The notes under the pieces were generated by a model, which worked only from the letters and a program-made list of their open reading frames with translations, was not told the origin of the DNA and made no database searches. From Lingula anatina (lineage: Eukaryota > Brachiopoda > Lingulata > Lingulida > Lingulidae), in assembly GCF_001039355.2 (NCBI RefSeq), contig NW_019774781.1, positions 313,519-377,518 on the forward strand: a DNA stretch of 64,000 nucleotides, in the 5' to 3' direction. The translations under genes were made by a program, and so were the position numbers. Shown piece after piece: positions 23,694-35,002 of the stretch; position 1 is the stretch's first letter, and every line of letters starts with the position of its first letter.

Positions 23694-23790
23694 TATAAAT
23701 CCCCCCTCATCTTGTCGGTGAGACTAGTAGGTAGAGATTCCTGTGTGAATAACAGGGTACAGGTCAGAAACTGTGAGTACAAAAACAAAG
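23694..23790 (+). promoter_or_regulatory. TATA promoter and non-coding first exon, probably of gene G
   Basis: TATAAAT at 23694-23700 is followed by about 70 bases ending in ACAAAG and the donor gtaagat at 23791. The coding exon of gene G begins after a cacag acceptor at about 26055, leaving an intron of about 2.2 kb. The whole promoter and exon is duplicated at 28035-28125, which supports it as a functional unit. The link to gene G is by position and orientation. Confidence 0.5.
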
Positions 23791-23984
23791 GTAAGATACA
23801 AGATCTCTTCATTTTTTCCATCTTTTCATCTTTCCATGTACATAAAACTTTGAAACCTTTGAGACGTTCCGGTGACCATCTTAGACCTTTATCAGTCATA
23901 TACGGCGTCCGGCCCCGTTTAAAAAGAATTCAATTTGTTTTACTTATTTTATAGACTTAAGGTTGCTACAGATGTAGGTTACAG

Positions 23985-24530
23985 GCCATGACTAAGTTGC
24001 GTTTCACAAAGACCTTTTTAAAAAGGCCGCCAGACAAAACGGATAAGTTGGTTAAAAAGCGCCTACCCTATAAAAAGGGTTGTTAGAAGATATTTTGTAT
24101 TTTTTAAATATGTGATGTTTAAATAATACAACAGCTAAATTTTTGAAGATGGTCAGTCAGTGTCGGTTTCTGTTTATTCAATTCTATTCGTGGCGAAAGA
24201 AATGTCAAATCCATAGTTTGGGCGTTTAGATAATAAAAACGACAGCATTAACATCAGGCCCTTTTTTTACTTAGACATTAATTATTTATTTGTTCAGATG
24301 CCCTCGGCTAAATTGTGTTTCACAAAGACATATAAGGCCGACAAAACGGATAAGTTGGTTAATGAGCGGCAACCCTGGAAACGGGGAAAGTAGACGAAAT
24401 CTAATTATTTTTGTACATATGATGTATAAAAAGGACAGCTGCTAAATTTTGATGTCAGTATCTCAGGCAGAGCTTTTTTTTTTTTCAATATAAGGTGAAT
24501 GAAATATCAAATTCATAAGGTGGGCGTCGT
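23985..24530. repeat. Diverged direct repeat, two units
   Basis: About 240 bases at 23985-24235 recur at 24300-24530, sharing tttcacaaagac, gacaaaacggataagttggt and aatatcaaattcata-like blocks. A short inverted piece of the same unit appears near 24603. No coding frame is conserved between units. Confidence 0.65.
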
Positions 24531-24841
24531 ATTACCAAACCAATTGCCCATTTTTCGATTCGACAAACAGGTGCGAAAAAAATCCTTTTCTCCTTTCTTC
24601 ACTTGTTAACCAACTTATCATTTTATCTGCTGGGTGGAACTAGTTGCATTTGACGAAGGTAAAGTATATTTTACAATTTGACAAATGTTTACAATTTGAT
24701 AATTTTTATTACCTTATTCATTTTATCAATGATTAACTATGATAGGATCATTTTATAAATGATAGGATTGGACAACATTAGCGCAATGAAAGAGGAATAC
24801 TTAAAGAAAGAAAAGATTGCGCGCAAATAGCAATACGTATC

Positions 24842-25010
24842 CAGGCCCGTAGCCAGCAATTTTAGAGGGGGGGTTCGTTTTCTGAAAAAGTGGACCTTTT
24901 ACCATAAAATCCTCAAGTGCATAGATCAAATTGTACCCAGAGTGGATCTTTTCCCAGCAAAAAGGGGGGTTCTTTCGACCCCCTCGAACCCACCCCTGGC
25001 TACGGGCCTG
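24842..25010. mobile_element. MITE with CAGGCCCGTAGCCAG ends
   Basis: Perfect terminal inverted repeats (caggcccgtagccag and ctggctacgggcctg) enclose about 139 bases, and the element is flanked by a 5-bp duplication GTATC (24837-24841 and 25011-25015). It has no coding capacity. A second, more diverged copy is at 28200-28366. Confidence 0.85.
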
Positions 25011-25133
25011 GTATCTTTATTTTTAATTTTGGGGTGAGTGGTACAAATGTGGAGGGGGGGGGGGGGGTGAGAGCAGACACACGTTTTTGTCTCTCCAAGG
25101 AGGTGTGACACCTCTTTGGTCTACAATCGTTAA

Positions 25134-25344
25134 AAGCCCCTTTACACTGGGCGGCGTCCTTTCTGCGTCCTTTGAATCTGGAATCACTGAGGTCGTAGAA
25201 AAGAGGCACAAGCATACCTTTGGTTACAGAATGAATGCTCAACGATCGGCCAGTTGTTGGCGCGCAAAGTTTTTTTTTTTTACTCTCAAACGGGGCCGTA
25301 CGACTTAACGCAGAACGGACGTCGTCCAGTGTAAAAGGGGCTTA
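25134..25344. mobile_element. MITE with AAGCCCCTTTACACTGG ends
   Basis: Terminal inverted repeats aagcccctttacactgg (left) and its complement with one extra A (right) enclose about 175 bases without a gene. Both ends abut TTAA, so either TTAA or TA duplication is possible. Confidence 0.75.
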
Positions 25345-26066
25345 AACCAACAACATGTTACATGTAGCAGCACTCTCGGCTGTCACCTTGATCGGTTTAT
25401 GAACCTTAATACATTGCAGAAAATGACTACGTGTTATTTCACTCCGACAACTTATCCCTCTTTTGGTTAATGTCCGTCTCTGATCATCATCCTTCATCAA
25501 ATAGCAATTATCGCTTTTATATTCATGAAATGTTAATGTTTTTTACATTTGTTGAGCAATTAGCGAATTTGAATTCGTTTTTTATACCGCTCATCATCTC
25601 GTACCTGTTCCTTCAAGACCGCACAATAATGTCGTGAATGTATCATGTCTTTTTTATTCAGCATTCTGAGTAAATGTTCAGATAAAAAGAAATAATGTCA
25701 GGCTGAGATGTTATTCTTACATTTTATCACTCAAGGCGCATTGAATTGTGTTATATAAGCAACATTATGCAATTTTAATCAACCTGCATATACTTGTAGA
25801 ATATGCAATTGATTTTTTTAATTTATTACTTAAAACTCGATTCATAGTAAAAGAGTGGTTAATCACCATTATATACTTAAAAAACTTGGCTATAAAACAA
25901 ATGATTTTACAATTATCATAATCTCTTAAAAGCAAATAGTTATCTATATCCATTTAATTATCATTTATTGTGAAGTCAATTAATTTATCAATATTTTTCA
26001 TTAATCCATTTATTTGTTTATCATTATCATTATTTTTCGGTATCTATTTTCACAGATCGCCATAAA

Positions 26067-26643
26067 ATGAAGGTGCGAATTACTGTCGGGCTTGTCCTTG
26101 TAGTTTTAGCTCTGTTTGCCATGGCAACGGTTACCAACGGCGCTCCACAGGTAAGAAACGCTTCAAACTTGTAAGTGAAACTACGATGAAAGGGTTGTGT
26201 ACAGTGTCACTAGCGGAGCTAAGAGGAAGGGACAAAAACATATTATGCTGAGCCTGGCGAGGCAATTGCATGTAAAAGATAATTATTTATCTGCATTATG
26301 TTAGGGGTAGAGGTGATGGAAACATTGCTTGGTTTTGTGTCATTTTGCTTGTCACACTGTTAAACATGTACATTTTTTCTCACAATGCGCATTATAAATC
26401 TTTCTAAATAATTCCAGAGATAAAGAATACTCTTTTACAGTTCCTCATATTTAACCATTTTAGGCCGCGGTAAGAGCCAAACGTGGCACTTGCTTCTGGC
26501 GATGTGGCTACTGGGGTCACTTCCTGATCTGCCCATGGCGGTACGTGGTCCGAGGAGCGTGTGGCTCGGGGAGGGACGCGGATTGTTCTCACCACTACTG
26601 CGGCAAAAATACCTGGCACGCCATCTATTGTTGTCCGCAATAA
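26067..26643 (+). CDS. Gene G: secreted eight-cysteine peptide with a different signal exon
   Basis: Exons 26067-26150 and 26464-26643 join in phase 0 (donor gtaaga, acceptor ttttag) to give an 87-residue precursor. Exon 1 encodes MKVRITVGLVLVVLALFAMA then TVTNGAPQ, a signal peptide unlike that of A, B and C. Exon 2 opens AAVRAKR; the mature peptide of about 52 residues starts GTCFWRCGYWGHFLIC and ends CCPQ with the same eight-cysteine spacing. Against B and C it has WRY for SGF after the third cysteine and GRD for GKN after the fourth, adding charge. A cacag acceptor 11 bases before the ATG implies a non-coding first exon, probably at 23722-23790. It is probably a host-defence peptide by layout; no named family is assigned. 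Confidence 0.85.
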
Positions 26644-26779
26644 ATTCGACTGCCAGAAATGCGAGAAATATCCGAAATATTCAAACAAATGGATAAGAAA
26701 TTTTTAACTAACTGTGCAAATTTATGAAATGATGTGTTTTTCTAGTTTCGACTTATTTGGAAAATGTTACAGTTTTGGC

Positions 26780-27220
26780 TTACTTCCAATTTTCAGTTTG
26801 AATAATATCAAAGTTTGAAAGCAGCTTGTTTTTGTTGTGATGTTTTGCATGATATTCTCTCTGTTTATTTATCGCTGATGACGTACAGTATTTACGTGTT
26901 AATTGAAAATAATGAAGATAGAAATATAGGCCTATCTTAAATAGGTATGGTGTATATACATCTGAATGCTCCTTTGGTCCCTCCCCACAGAAGTGCGGCA
27001 CCGTCGTTGTACTTAACAGCATACGAAAACAGTTGAGGGAAATTTTCGTCATTGACTAAAAATGTAAATTGACATTAATGTTTAGTCTCGTATGATGAAC
27101 TCGTGTTACGAGTTACGCGGTGCTTCAATAAGATTGTCATTAATGTGTGCTTCCTCCAAATGCTCTAGAAAACAGCAAAACGAGTGCAATTGTCGAATAA
27201 AACTGAGGAAAACGATTGTG
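26780..27220. other. Intergenic, no gene seen
   Basis: Sequence downstream of gene G with no supported coding or RNA feature. Confidence 0.4.
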
Positions 27221-27221
27221 T

Positions 27222-27376
27222 CTGAATTCCCTCCCTCCCTCTCCCCTCCTTCTCTCTCTCTTTCTTCCTTCCTCTCTCTCCCTTCCTCCTTCCTTCTCTT
27301 TCTATCGCTCCTCCCTCACTTCTTTTCTCTCCCTCCCTCCGTCCCTCACTTTTTCTCTCTCTTTCTCATACCATTT
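27222..27376. repeat. Polypyrimidine tract
   Basis: About 150 bases consisting almost only of C and T on the plus strand, built from cctcc, ctct and ttcc blocks. Such a mirror-rich homopyrimidine run can form non-B DNA. The long open frame through it is an artefact of composition. Confidence 0.85.
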
Positions 27377-27879
27377 ACATTGTTCGAAATAATTAATACT
27401 GTTGTGATTCCATAATGGCATTATTGTGTCTCTTTACGTGGTCAGATACAAAATATTTTCTCATACTTCCTCAATCATGCATCTGAACGAGAAAATGAAC
27501 TGGCTTGAAATAATATTCTAAAGCAATTGAATGAAAACACTCATGTCAGCCTAATTGATACTCGGCAATTAAAATTTCACATATTCTTTAAATATTTCAA
27601 TTAGATTCATGAAATGAATAAACAAATGAATCAAATTCACAATTGTCCTTGAATTAAGTGTAAAAACATACAGTTTTCTCACGCTTTTTTCAAAGACAAA
27701 TGGATTCATCGTTGACATTCATGAAGGGAGAAACTTATCTAAAGGTATACATAACACAAGATTTATCTAAGTATAATAATATATAATGTCATTTCCTTAT
27801 GTTTGGAATCCTGATGTTTCAATTGAATTTCAAAATGGATATTCCTGGCAAAAAGGTCACTGTAAGAATAATAAAAAAC

Positions 27880-27925
<46 letters not shown>
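27880..27925. repeat. (TA)n microsatellite
   Basis: A pure TA run followed by a T run, lying about 110 bases upstream of the duplicated TATA promoter. Confidence 0.9.
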
Positions 27926-27933
<8 letters not shown>

Positions 27934-28034
27934 TTTTATGTAAGTTGGAACTATTGAGTGTGAATATTAACATAAATCATACTCCCTTTATTATCTACTT
28001 GATAGTTTTTCCAGTTTATTTCCGTGATAAAGAG

Positions 28035-28125
28035 TATAAATACCTACTCCCCTTGTCGGTGAGTCTAGATGGCAGAGATCTCCTGTGTGAATAACAAGAC
28101 AGAAAGTGTAAAGACAAAGACAAAG
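28035..28125 (+). promoter_or_regulatory. Orphan duplicate of the gene G promoter and first exon
   Basis: TATAAATA at 28035-28042 and the following exon closely match 23694-23790: the shared parts include tttccgtga before the TATA box, ccttgtcggtgag after it, cctgtgtgaataaca, and ACAAAG before the donor (gtacga at 28126, a weaker site than gtaaga). No signal-peptide exon or mature exon follows before the minus-strand receptor gene, so this is an orphan or decaying copy. Confidence 0.55.
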
Positions 28126-28199
28126 GTACGATATATTTTACACAATCATAGCAAAATCTCCGAGGGTACAGCTGGTCAGTCCAACCAGCTGATCATTGT

Positions 28200-28366
28200 C
28201 AGGCCCGTAGCCCACAATTTCAAAAGAGGGCTTCTTTTTCTGAAAAAGTGGACTTCTTACAAGGCAAATTTGTGTACCTAGGTCAATTTTTACACAGAAT
28301 GGACCTTTTCCTGACAAAATGGGTGGTTCTTTCGAACCCCCAGAATCCCCCCTGGCTACGGGTCTG
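28200..28366. mobile_element. Second copy of the CAGGCCCGTAG MITE
   Basis: Aligns along its length with 24842-25010, with decayed ends (caggcccgtagcc and ggctacgggtctg). No intact flanking duplication is visible. Confidence 0.75.
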
Positions 28367-29159
28367 TCTGATGTCTATGTGAATATTTTGCTGGATCTGC
28401 CATGATGTGAGAAAATCTGAATAGTGTTTCGCGACATATCACATAATGCATTAATTTAATAGCATTGGAATCTGATACAGTCATCAAATCTGTTTCTTTT
28501 ACAAATTTATATAATAGTAACTCAATAAATTGTTCTTCATGAACAAACAAATAATATGCAAGTATTATAAACTACATATATACGGACTTGACATGGATTT
28601 TATCGACCCCTACCAAAAATATCCTGGGTCTGCTAGCGACATTTATACACACTGACGGTTTATTGGTATATGTATATAGCGGTTATGTTTATATTAATAA
28701 TTATTCTTAAAAGTTCAGTAGATTTTACAATGATGAACAATATTGTACTGTTAGCATTAAAACAGGCTATAAAACCACAGTGAAGACATCAAATTAAAGG
28801 GTGCACTTCAAATTACAATAATACAGTTACAATACAATTACAATAATAGTTTTACACTTAAAATAACTTCAACCACAAAATATTTTGAAGAAATCTAAAA
28901 CCATAGTTAAGGTATTAAATAAAAGGGTAAATTTAATATAACATTTATTTTTCACACTAAAAACAACTTCAGTTATAAATTTTCTGAAAAAGATTAAAGG
29001 TTTTGAATTTTTTTTAAAAAAAACACTATTACCTGCAATTTGAGTGAAAAACGATAGAAAATTCTAAGTACGCATTATTCTATTCATTTTTTTTCCAGAA
29101 ACCAACTTCAGGAATAGAGTATACATTTTGATTGATATTTTTTATTGTTCATATTTATT

Positions 29160-32100
29160 CTATAATCGCGTATCTTCAGTTTCATCTTCATATTCATCTC
29201 TTGTCTCCACTCGTTGCCTCTCCAATGCCGGTTGACCAGTTGATGCAACCCGTGCCTGTACAAACAAACGCTCAACTTTCTTCCACAAAGGCAGTAAACA
29301 AATATGAATAAAGGCACATACGATAGGCCGCATGTTAAGCATAACTAACTGCACCCACTGCGCAGCGTAATCAGACACTGGGTTGTTCTTTAAGTGCAAG
29401 ATACACGAGACTGTGAACGGGAACCAGCGTATAGCATCGGATAAGGTAATTTCTAAAAAGCAGCACATACTGCGAAAATCAGTGAGGGATGATGAAGATC
29501 TTAAAAAATACAGCAAATGCAGGAAAACTCCTGTGAAAGTTGTTAGAGAAATAACAGACATTGACAGATATGTGATTTCAACCGCTAAAGAATTATACTG
29601 TATTTCAGTCATAAGACTGCTTAAAACGAAAGGATAACAGGTACCAGAATGGATTTCTACCTCCATGGACAAAAGAACACCAAAAGCAATTGACGCGGTG
29701 AGGACAACGACTATGCCAACGCATACCGTGCGCTTTAATAAATGCGTTTTTTCGATTCCAGCGGCCCGTAATATAATGCTGTGTATAGCAGCGAAAAATA
29801 TTATTAAAGGAACACAAACCTGAGGAAAAATGTAGAAAAACGACGCTACTTGACACGATGGGCTCCTGCGCCAGGAATCAGACAAGCTGGAATAAGTATC
29901 TGTCATCCGCATATTGTTAACAAATATTATGACAACTGGTATTATGGTTTGCATTTCAATAACATTCAATACAACAGCAATTTCCTTCACCTGAAACAGT
30001 CCTTCAAGCCCTAAATACGATTTGAGCAATCCTAACGAACACATCACAGAAAGAAGACCCATACCAAAATACGAGTACTTAACCACTATCTCCATGAACA
30101 TACCTGAACACGAAGCAAAAAGATCAACTTTAGACTGACATAAATTTGCCTGATGAAAAATGCAGCAGACACTGAACGTATCTGCAATTATAATGTCGAT
30201 ATCACCTGGTGGTCCGTCCTGTTTGACCTCCAACGGGTTTCCAGACAGATCAATCGCCTTCACTTTGTGCCAGCCACAAAACAACCAGGCATTAAATTTC
30301 TGGACATAATTTTTCGATATGTTTATAACACCAATGGATACGTTATAAAACGAACAGTTGTCCAGGACAAACAGTAGACCAGCTGACAGATCAAGATGCT
30401 GCAAAGCAGGAAGATTGTGGAAACAAAGTTGCGGAACGGAAGTTACTGGGTTGTTACTTATGTTCAGCACTTGAAGAGAAATCATATTGGAAAATGCACC
30501 ACTTTGGATGCTGCTGATGTTGTTTTTTGAGAGATCAATTCTGCGTAGATTGACAGTGTCTTGAAACATAGTATTATGAACTTCAACCAGTGAGTTGTTT
30601 GATAAGTCAAGATGTAACAGTCGCGTGCAGTTGTCCAATGTGACCTCTGATATAAGATTATCTTTTAAAATGAGACTCCTTACCATATCTCTTCCTATTA
30701 TAAGAGGCACCTCAGTTAATCTACTCTGATTAGAATTTTGTGACCACTTGAATACCGACCCAGGGCAAATTACCGAAAACCCTTCACAAACGCACTCGGG
30801 GGGACACTGAAACCCATAGAATGTTTCATCATCTCGCAGTTTACATTGAGGGACTCCGTCCCGCACCTCTCTTTGTGGCAAGCAATTGTTCTGCCCTCGA
30901 CATCTGTACATACCTGGGCAGGAGTAGTTGTTACAGGCTATTTCGTCACTGCCATCGTGGCAGTCTTTGACCCCGTCACAAACTGATCTGGCAGGTATGC
31001 AGTACGACGACGGGCATTGGTGGTATAAATCTGTGGGACATGTGAACCCGTGGCATAATGTTGATGGCTCAAGAAAAACAGCTTTATCCACATAATTCCA
31101 GTATTTTGAGTTGAGGCGAGACACGTTTTGTGTGAGGTGCCTCCCAGTCCTGCAGGTTAATGGGATGTCGTATTTATTTCTTTCGTAAAAGCAAGTCCTG
31201 TTCATATGGAACACCTGGGCATTTTTGTAATTTTTGCCGGATGAAGTCTTAACGAGAAAAAATGATTTTTCGTGATAAGAATATTTGTCGCAGCTGTACA
31301 CGTAAGTGAGACACGGCCCGATGTTTTGATATCCACACTGTTCCATCAATGGTTGTTGTAACGACAACTCGTCCGCCTCGTCTTCTTCGAAGGGTCCTAG
31401 ACAGTCCACCACGCCGTCGTGTTTCTGTGAGTACGGAATGAATGTATCAGAAAAACAAGAATAGAATTTCTTCCTATAGATATTTGCGCACTGAGCCTCA
31501 TCTGATCCATCTTTACAGTTGGGTATCAAGTCGCATCGTTCGCTCATTTGAATGCATTCTCCACTGCCACAGTGAAACTGATGTGCGTTACAAGGCGGAT
31601 TCATACAACCAATTTCGTCTGAGTTGTCCGAACAATCAGCCACTTTGTCACAAAATCGGGAGAAATGAAGATAATCTCCGTTCTTACAACGCCCGAAATG
31701 AAGTAGATGACAGGTGACAATTTCGTCACTTCCGTCGAGGCAATCTTTTCGTCCGTCACACCTAGAGTCTATAGAAACACATGTGCCGTCTCCACATTCA
31801 AACTGAAAATCAGAACAGGTACTATTTTCGGTCGTTTTCGACGACACTCGCCACCGACTGCCTTCATTGGTGTGTCTTGGGTATTCACATATCACAGAGG
31901 CTGCATGGAATTCTCGCGGACAAGGAATCATGATCCAGTTGGACGAGTAGTGAGGATTGGTGACCATCATAGCTGCACATGAAACATCACGGTCATAAAC
32001 AGGATGTCTTGAATTGAGAAGATTTGATCTCGACATGAATGCAAAATCGCTGAGAGCAATTTTTGAATATTTAGCCGCGGTTCGAAAGCGTTCCTCTATA

Positions 32101-34997
32101 AAGAGTTTGTCATACTGTGGATGGTACCAGTCCGAAAATACAAGCGGTGTGTTGTCTATCCACCGGAGCACGTTCTAAAAAGAGGTAACAGCCATTTCGT
32201 GAAAAATACCAATTTCAAGACGAGAAATGCAGAACTAGGATCTTCGCAAAACTGAATTTTTTTTATATGTTTTAACAAAGAAATATTCAGAAAGTAACAC
32301 AAGAATTTCTACCCACACCACTACTTCTCTTTATGAAATATATACACGTGTGTACACAATATATTTTCTTCTTTAGGGTGGTTTGGTAACATCTACATAG
32401 GCTTTACAGCCTATGAGCCAAAGGCCAAAAAATTAATTCTATTAACTAAAATTTGGGAATATTTTACATGTTTTTGGTGAATTTGAAATAGTTGAAGTCT
32501 TTATATTCAATTTATACCAGTTACTTTATCTTAAATTTGTATATTTGAACATATTTTGTATATTTTGTATATTTGGCTCTAATCCAAAATGACCACCACA
32601 TAAGATTTTTTTTTTTTTTTTTTTTTTGATATGTCAACAAGTCTTTCTTACTATAAAGTTCAATTTTGTATTCATCTTCTAAGATTTTGTAAGTATTAGG
32701 AAATAGTATTGGTACTTTAGGGTTTCTGTCAATAGTTTACGATTAACGTGCAAACATTTTATGTATAGTATATGTCAGTCACACCAATGGTAAGAAAACA
32801 AAAATGTAATGTTCAAATTTCAATATTCTATAAACTTCAGGGAACAGACATGCTTTATGCCATGATAGATGTTTTTGAATATAGATTTTGTAAGTATTAG
32901 GAAATAATATTGGCACTTTAGGGTTTCTGTCAATAGTTTACGATTAACGTGCAAACATTTAATGTATGATATATGTCAGTCACACCAACGGTAAGAAAAC
33001 AAAAAATGTAATGTTCAAATTTCAATATTCTATAAACTTCAGGGAACAGACATGCTTTATGCCATGATAGATGTTTTTGAATATAGATTTTGTAAGTATT
33101 AGGAAATAATATTGGCACTTTAGGGTTTCTGTCAATAGTTTACGATTAACGTGCAAACATTTAATGTATGATATATGTCAGTCACACCAACGGTAAGAAA
33201 ACAAAAAATGTAATGTTCAAATTTCAATATTCTATAAACTTCAGGGAACAGACATGCTTTATGCCATGATAGATGTTTTTGAATATAGATTTTGTAAGTA
33301 TTAGGAAATAATATTGGCACTTTAGGGTTTCTGTCAATAGTTTACGATTAACGTGCAAACATTTAATGTATGATATATGTCAGTCACACCAACGGTAAGA
33401 AAACAAAAAATGTAATGTTCAAATTTCAATATTCTATAAACTTCAGGGAACAGACATGCTTTATGCCATGATAGATGTTTTTGAATATAGATTTTGTAAG
33501 TATTAGGAAATAATATTGGCACTTTAGGGTTTCTGTCAATAGTTTACGATTAACGTGCAAACATTTAATGTATGATATATGTCAGTCACACCAATGGTAA
33601 GAAAACAAAAAATGTAATGTTCAAATTTCAATATTCTATAAACTTCAGGGAAAAGACATGTTTTATGCCATGACAGATGTCTTTGAATATAGTGCTGTCA
33701 ATTAAGTATGATATAGTCCTTAATCAATTAGTAGGCAAATATCTACTATGCAAGTGAAAAGTTGCAATTTCGTGACAGAGTTAAGATCAAAGTGTGACAA
33801 TACCTGTTTGGATGTTTTTCAGATAAAAGCGCACTTTGGTGCAAGAATACAGAAACGACAAATATTACATTATAAGTGAGTAAAATAAAAATGATAAACC
33901 AGTAAGTGGCAAATGGTGCTTCCCATGTTTTTCTGACACTCAACTTTTGGGTATATCATTCTGTATGGTACGTGCATTATTTATAATGACAGAATTGGGT
34001 TACCATTGGATGTATCGTGAGTTAAAAAAGCGCACAGAAAGTTCATTCATAAGCATAATAACCTTTTCTAAAAATCTGCTTTAAAACCTGACAAAGTTAA
34101 GGCTCTACTGAGTGACAGTGATTTAGTGCGAGGCCACTGTAGCTTACGAAAATATTAGATAGAAACATCATTTAGGATAAAAGAACCATGGCTGCAAATT
34201 AATTGAGGCCAAATAGTGCTTAAGGATGGAAACATATTTCTGATTTGACAAATCCGCTATCTACTTAAAGCGACACGTAGAAATTGTGCTTTTCGCAGTG
34301 TATAATTTCGGGGTTCCCATCAAGAGGAGTTCTGCCATGTGCATTGTTGTTTATATGTAGAACACATTTTCCAAATGTAGAGCACTAAAAATAACATTAT
34401 TTCATGGAGTTTTATTGCTGAAAATAGGCCGCGACAAGTATTCTTCAGAATTGGAACTCTTTATGTAGAATGGCTGTTTATTGCTACAAGTATATGGCTG
34501 TGTCTAGATAAGGTAGGGATTACTCTATGGGTGCATTCCCATAGATTTTAGATCGATCTATCCCCATGGGGAGTCTCACTAGATTACTGTCAGATAATCC
34601 GGCTTAAATGTCCCGCCTACTACAAGCTGTAAGGGGGTAATTAACTTTCGTGCCCGCTCGGCTGACAGCGATTTAGCGATCTAATTGGATCGATCTTATC
34701 TCTGGGAATGGGGTCTATGACTGATGATAATTACTAACCTGTTTTTCTCGCCTAAGACCCAAGAACAGGAGGAACCGATGTTTGACGTATATCTCCAAAA
34801 ACCACTGCGTATTAATTACAGTTTGATTCAAAACGGCCTTTAAAGTGAAATCGTCCAAGGCGGTCGGTAGGTCGCCTCCACTGGCCAGACACAGCTCACG
34901 TGATCTCAACCAGGTAAGGGGCGGTCTCGCGTCTTCGGATTGTAATTCGGTGAGTAATTTATAGCATTTTCCAGAGATACATGACGCTGCGATACCG
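29160..34997 (-). CDS. GRL101-like receptor, 3' copy (5' end missing at an N)
   Basis: Two exons are visible: a fragment of exon 1 (34997-34739, donor gttagt) and a complete terminal exon (32174-29160), joined in phase 0. The fragment encodes the first half of a C-type lectin domain (CYKLL, PLTWLRSRELC, GLRREKQ); the terminal exon continues with NVLRWIDNTPLVFSDW and closes that domain near residue 95. Four typical LDLa modules follow at about residues 119-154, 155-189, 194-228 and 378-413 (CDGxxDCxDGSDE pattern), plus weaker ones near 236-268 and 418-452. Then come an LRR N-cap (456-471), LRRs (about 497-650) and seven hydrophobic segments (about 690-965), and an acidic tail. Known snail GRL101 has a related layout. 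The helix-3 and helix-7 motifs are atypical. Exon 1 is truncated by the N at 35002, so this copy lacks its signal and CUB region in the assembly. Confidence 0.8.
32683..33692. repeat. 202-bp tandem array, five copies, in the receptor intron
   Basis: Unit starts (gattttgtaagtattagg) are at 32683, 32884, 33086, 33288 and 33490. Copies 2-4 are virtually identical; the outer ones carry a few changes. The matching intron of the other receptor copy has only one truncated unit (about 36694-36774). Repeated short open frames in this span are an effect of the array. Confidence 0.95.
34534..34710. mobile_element. MITE with cattcccatagatttta ends, copy 1
   Basis: Begins cattcccatagattttagatc and ends with gatcgatc then tctctgggaatg, an imperfect inverted repeat. 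Other copies are at 37614-37789 and 61350-61553. This copy lies in the receptor intron close to the exon-1 donor, and its presence in both receptor copies shows that it predates the duplication. Confidence 0.75.
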
Positions 34998-35002
34998 GTT
35001 TN

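Noticed and set aside
27092-27415. 107-codon frame rich in Ser, Leu and Pro
   Set aside because: It is a translation of the polypyrimidine tract.
32930-33522. Three identical 62-codon frames on the minus strand
   Set aside because: They are repeats of the 202-bp array, read through the unit boundary; there is no coding signature.
32683-33692. Regular repeats that might suggest a CRISPR array
   Set aside because: The units are contiguous 202-bp copies without unique spacers, in a eukaryotic intron.
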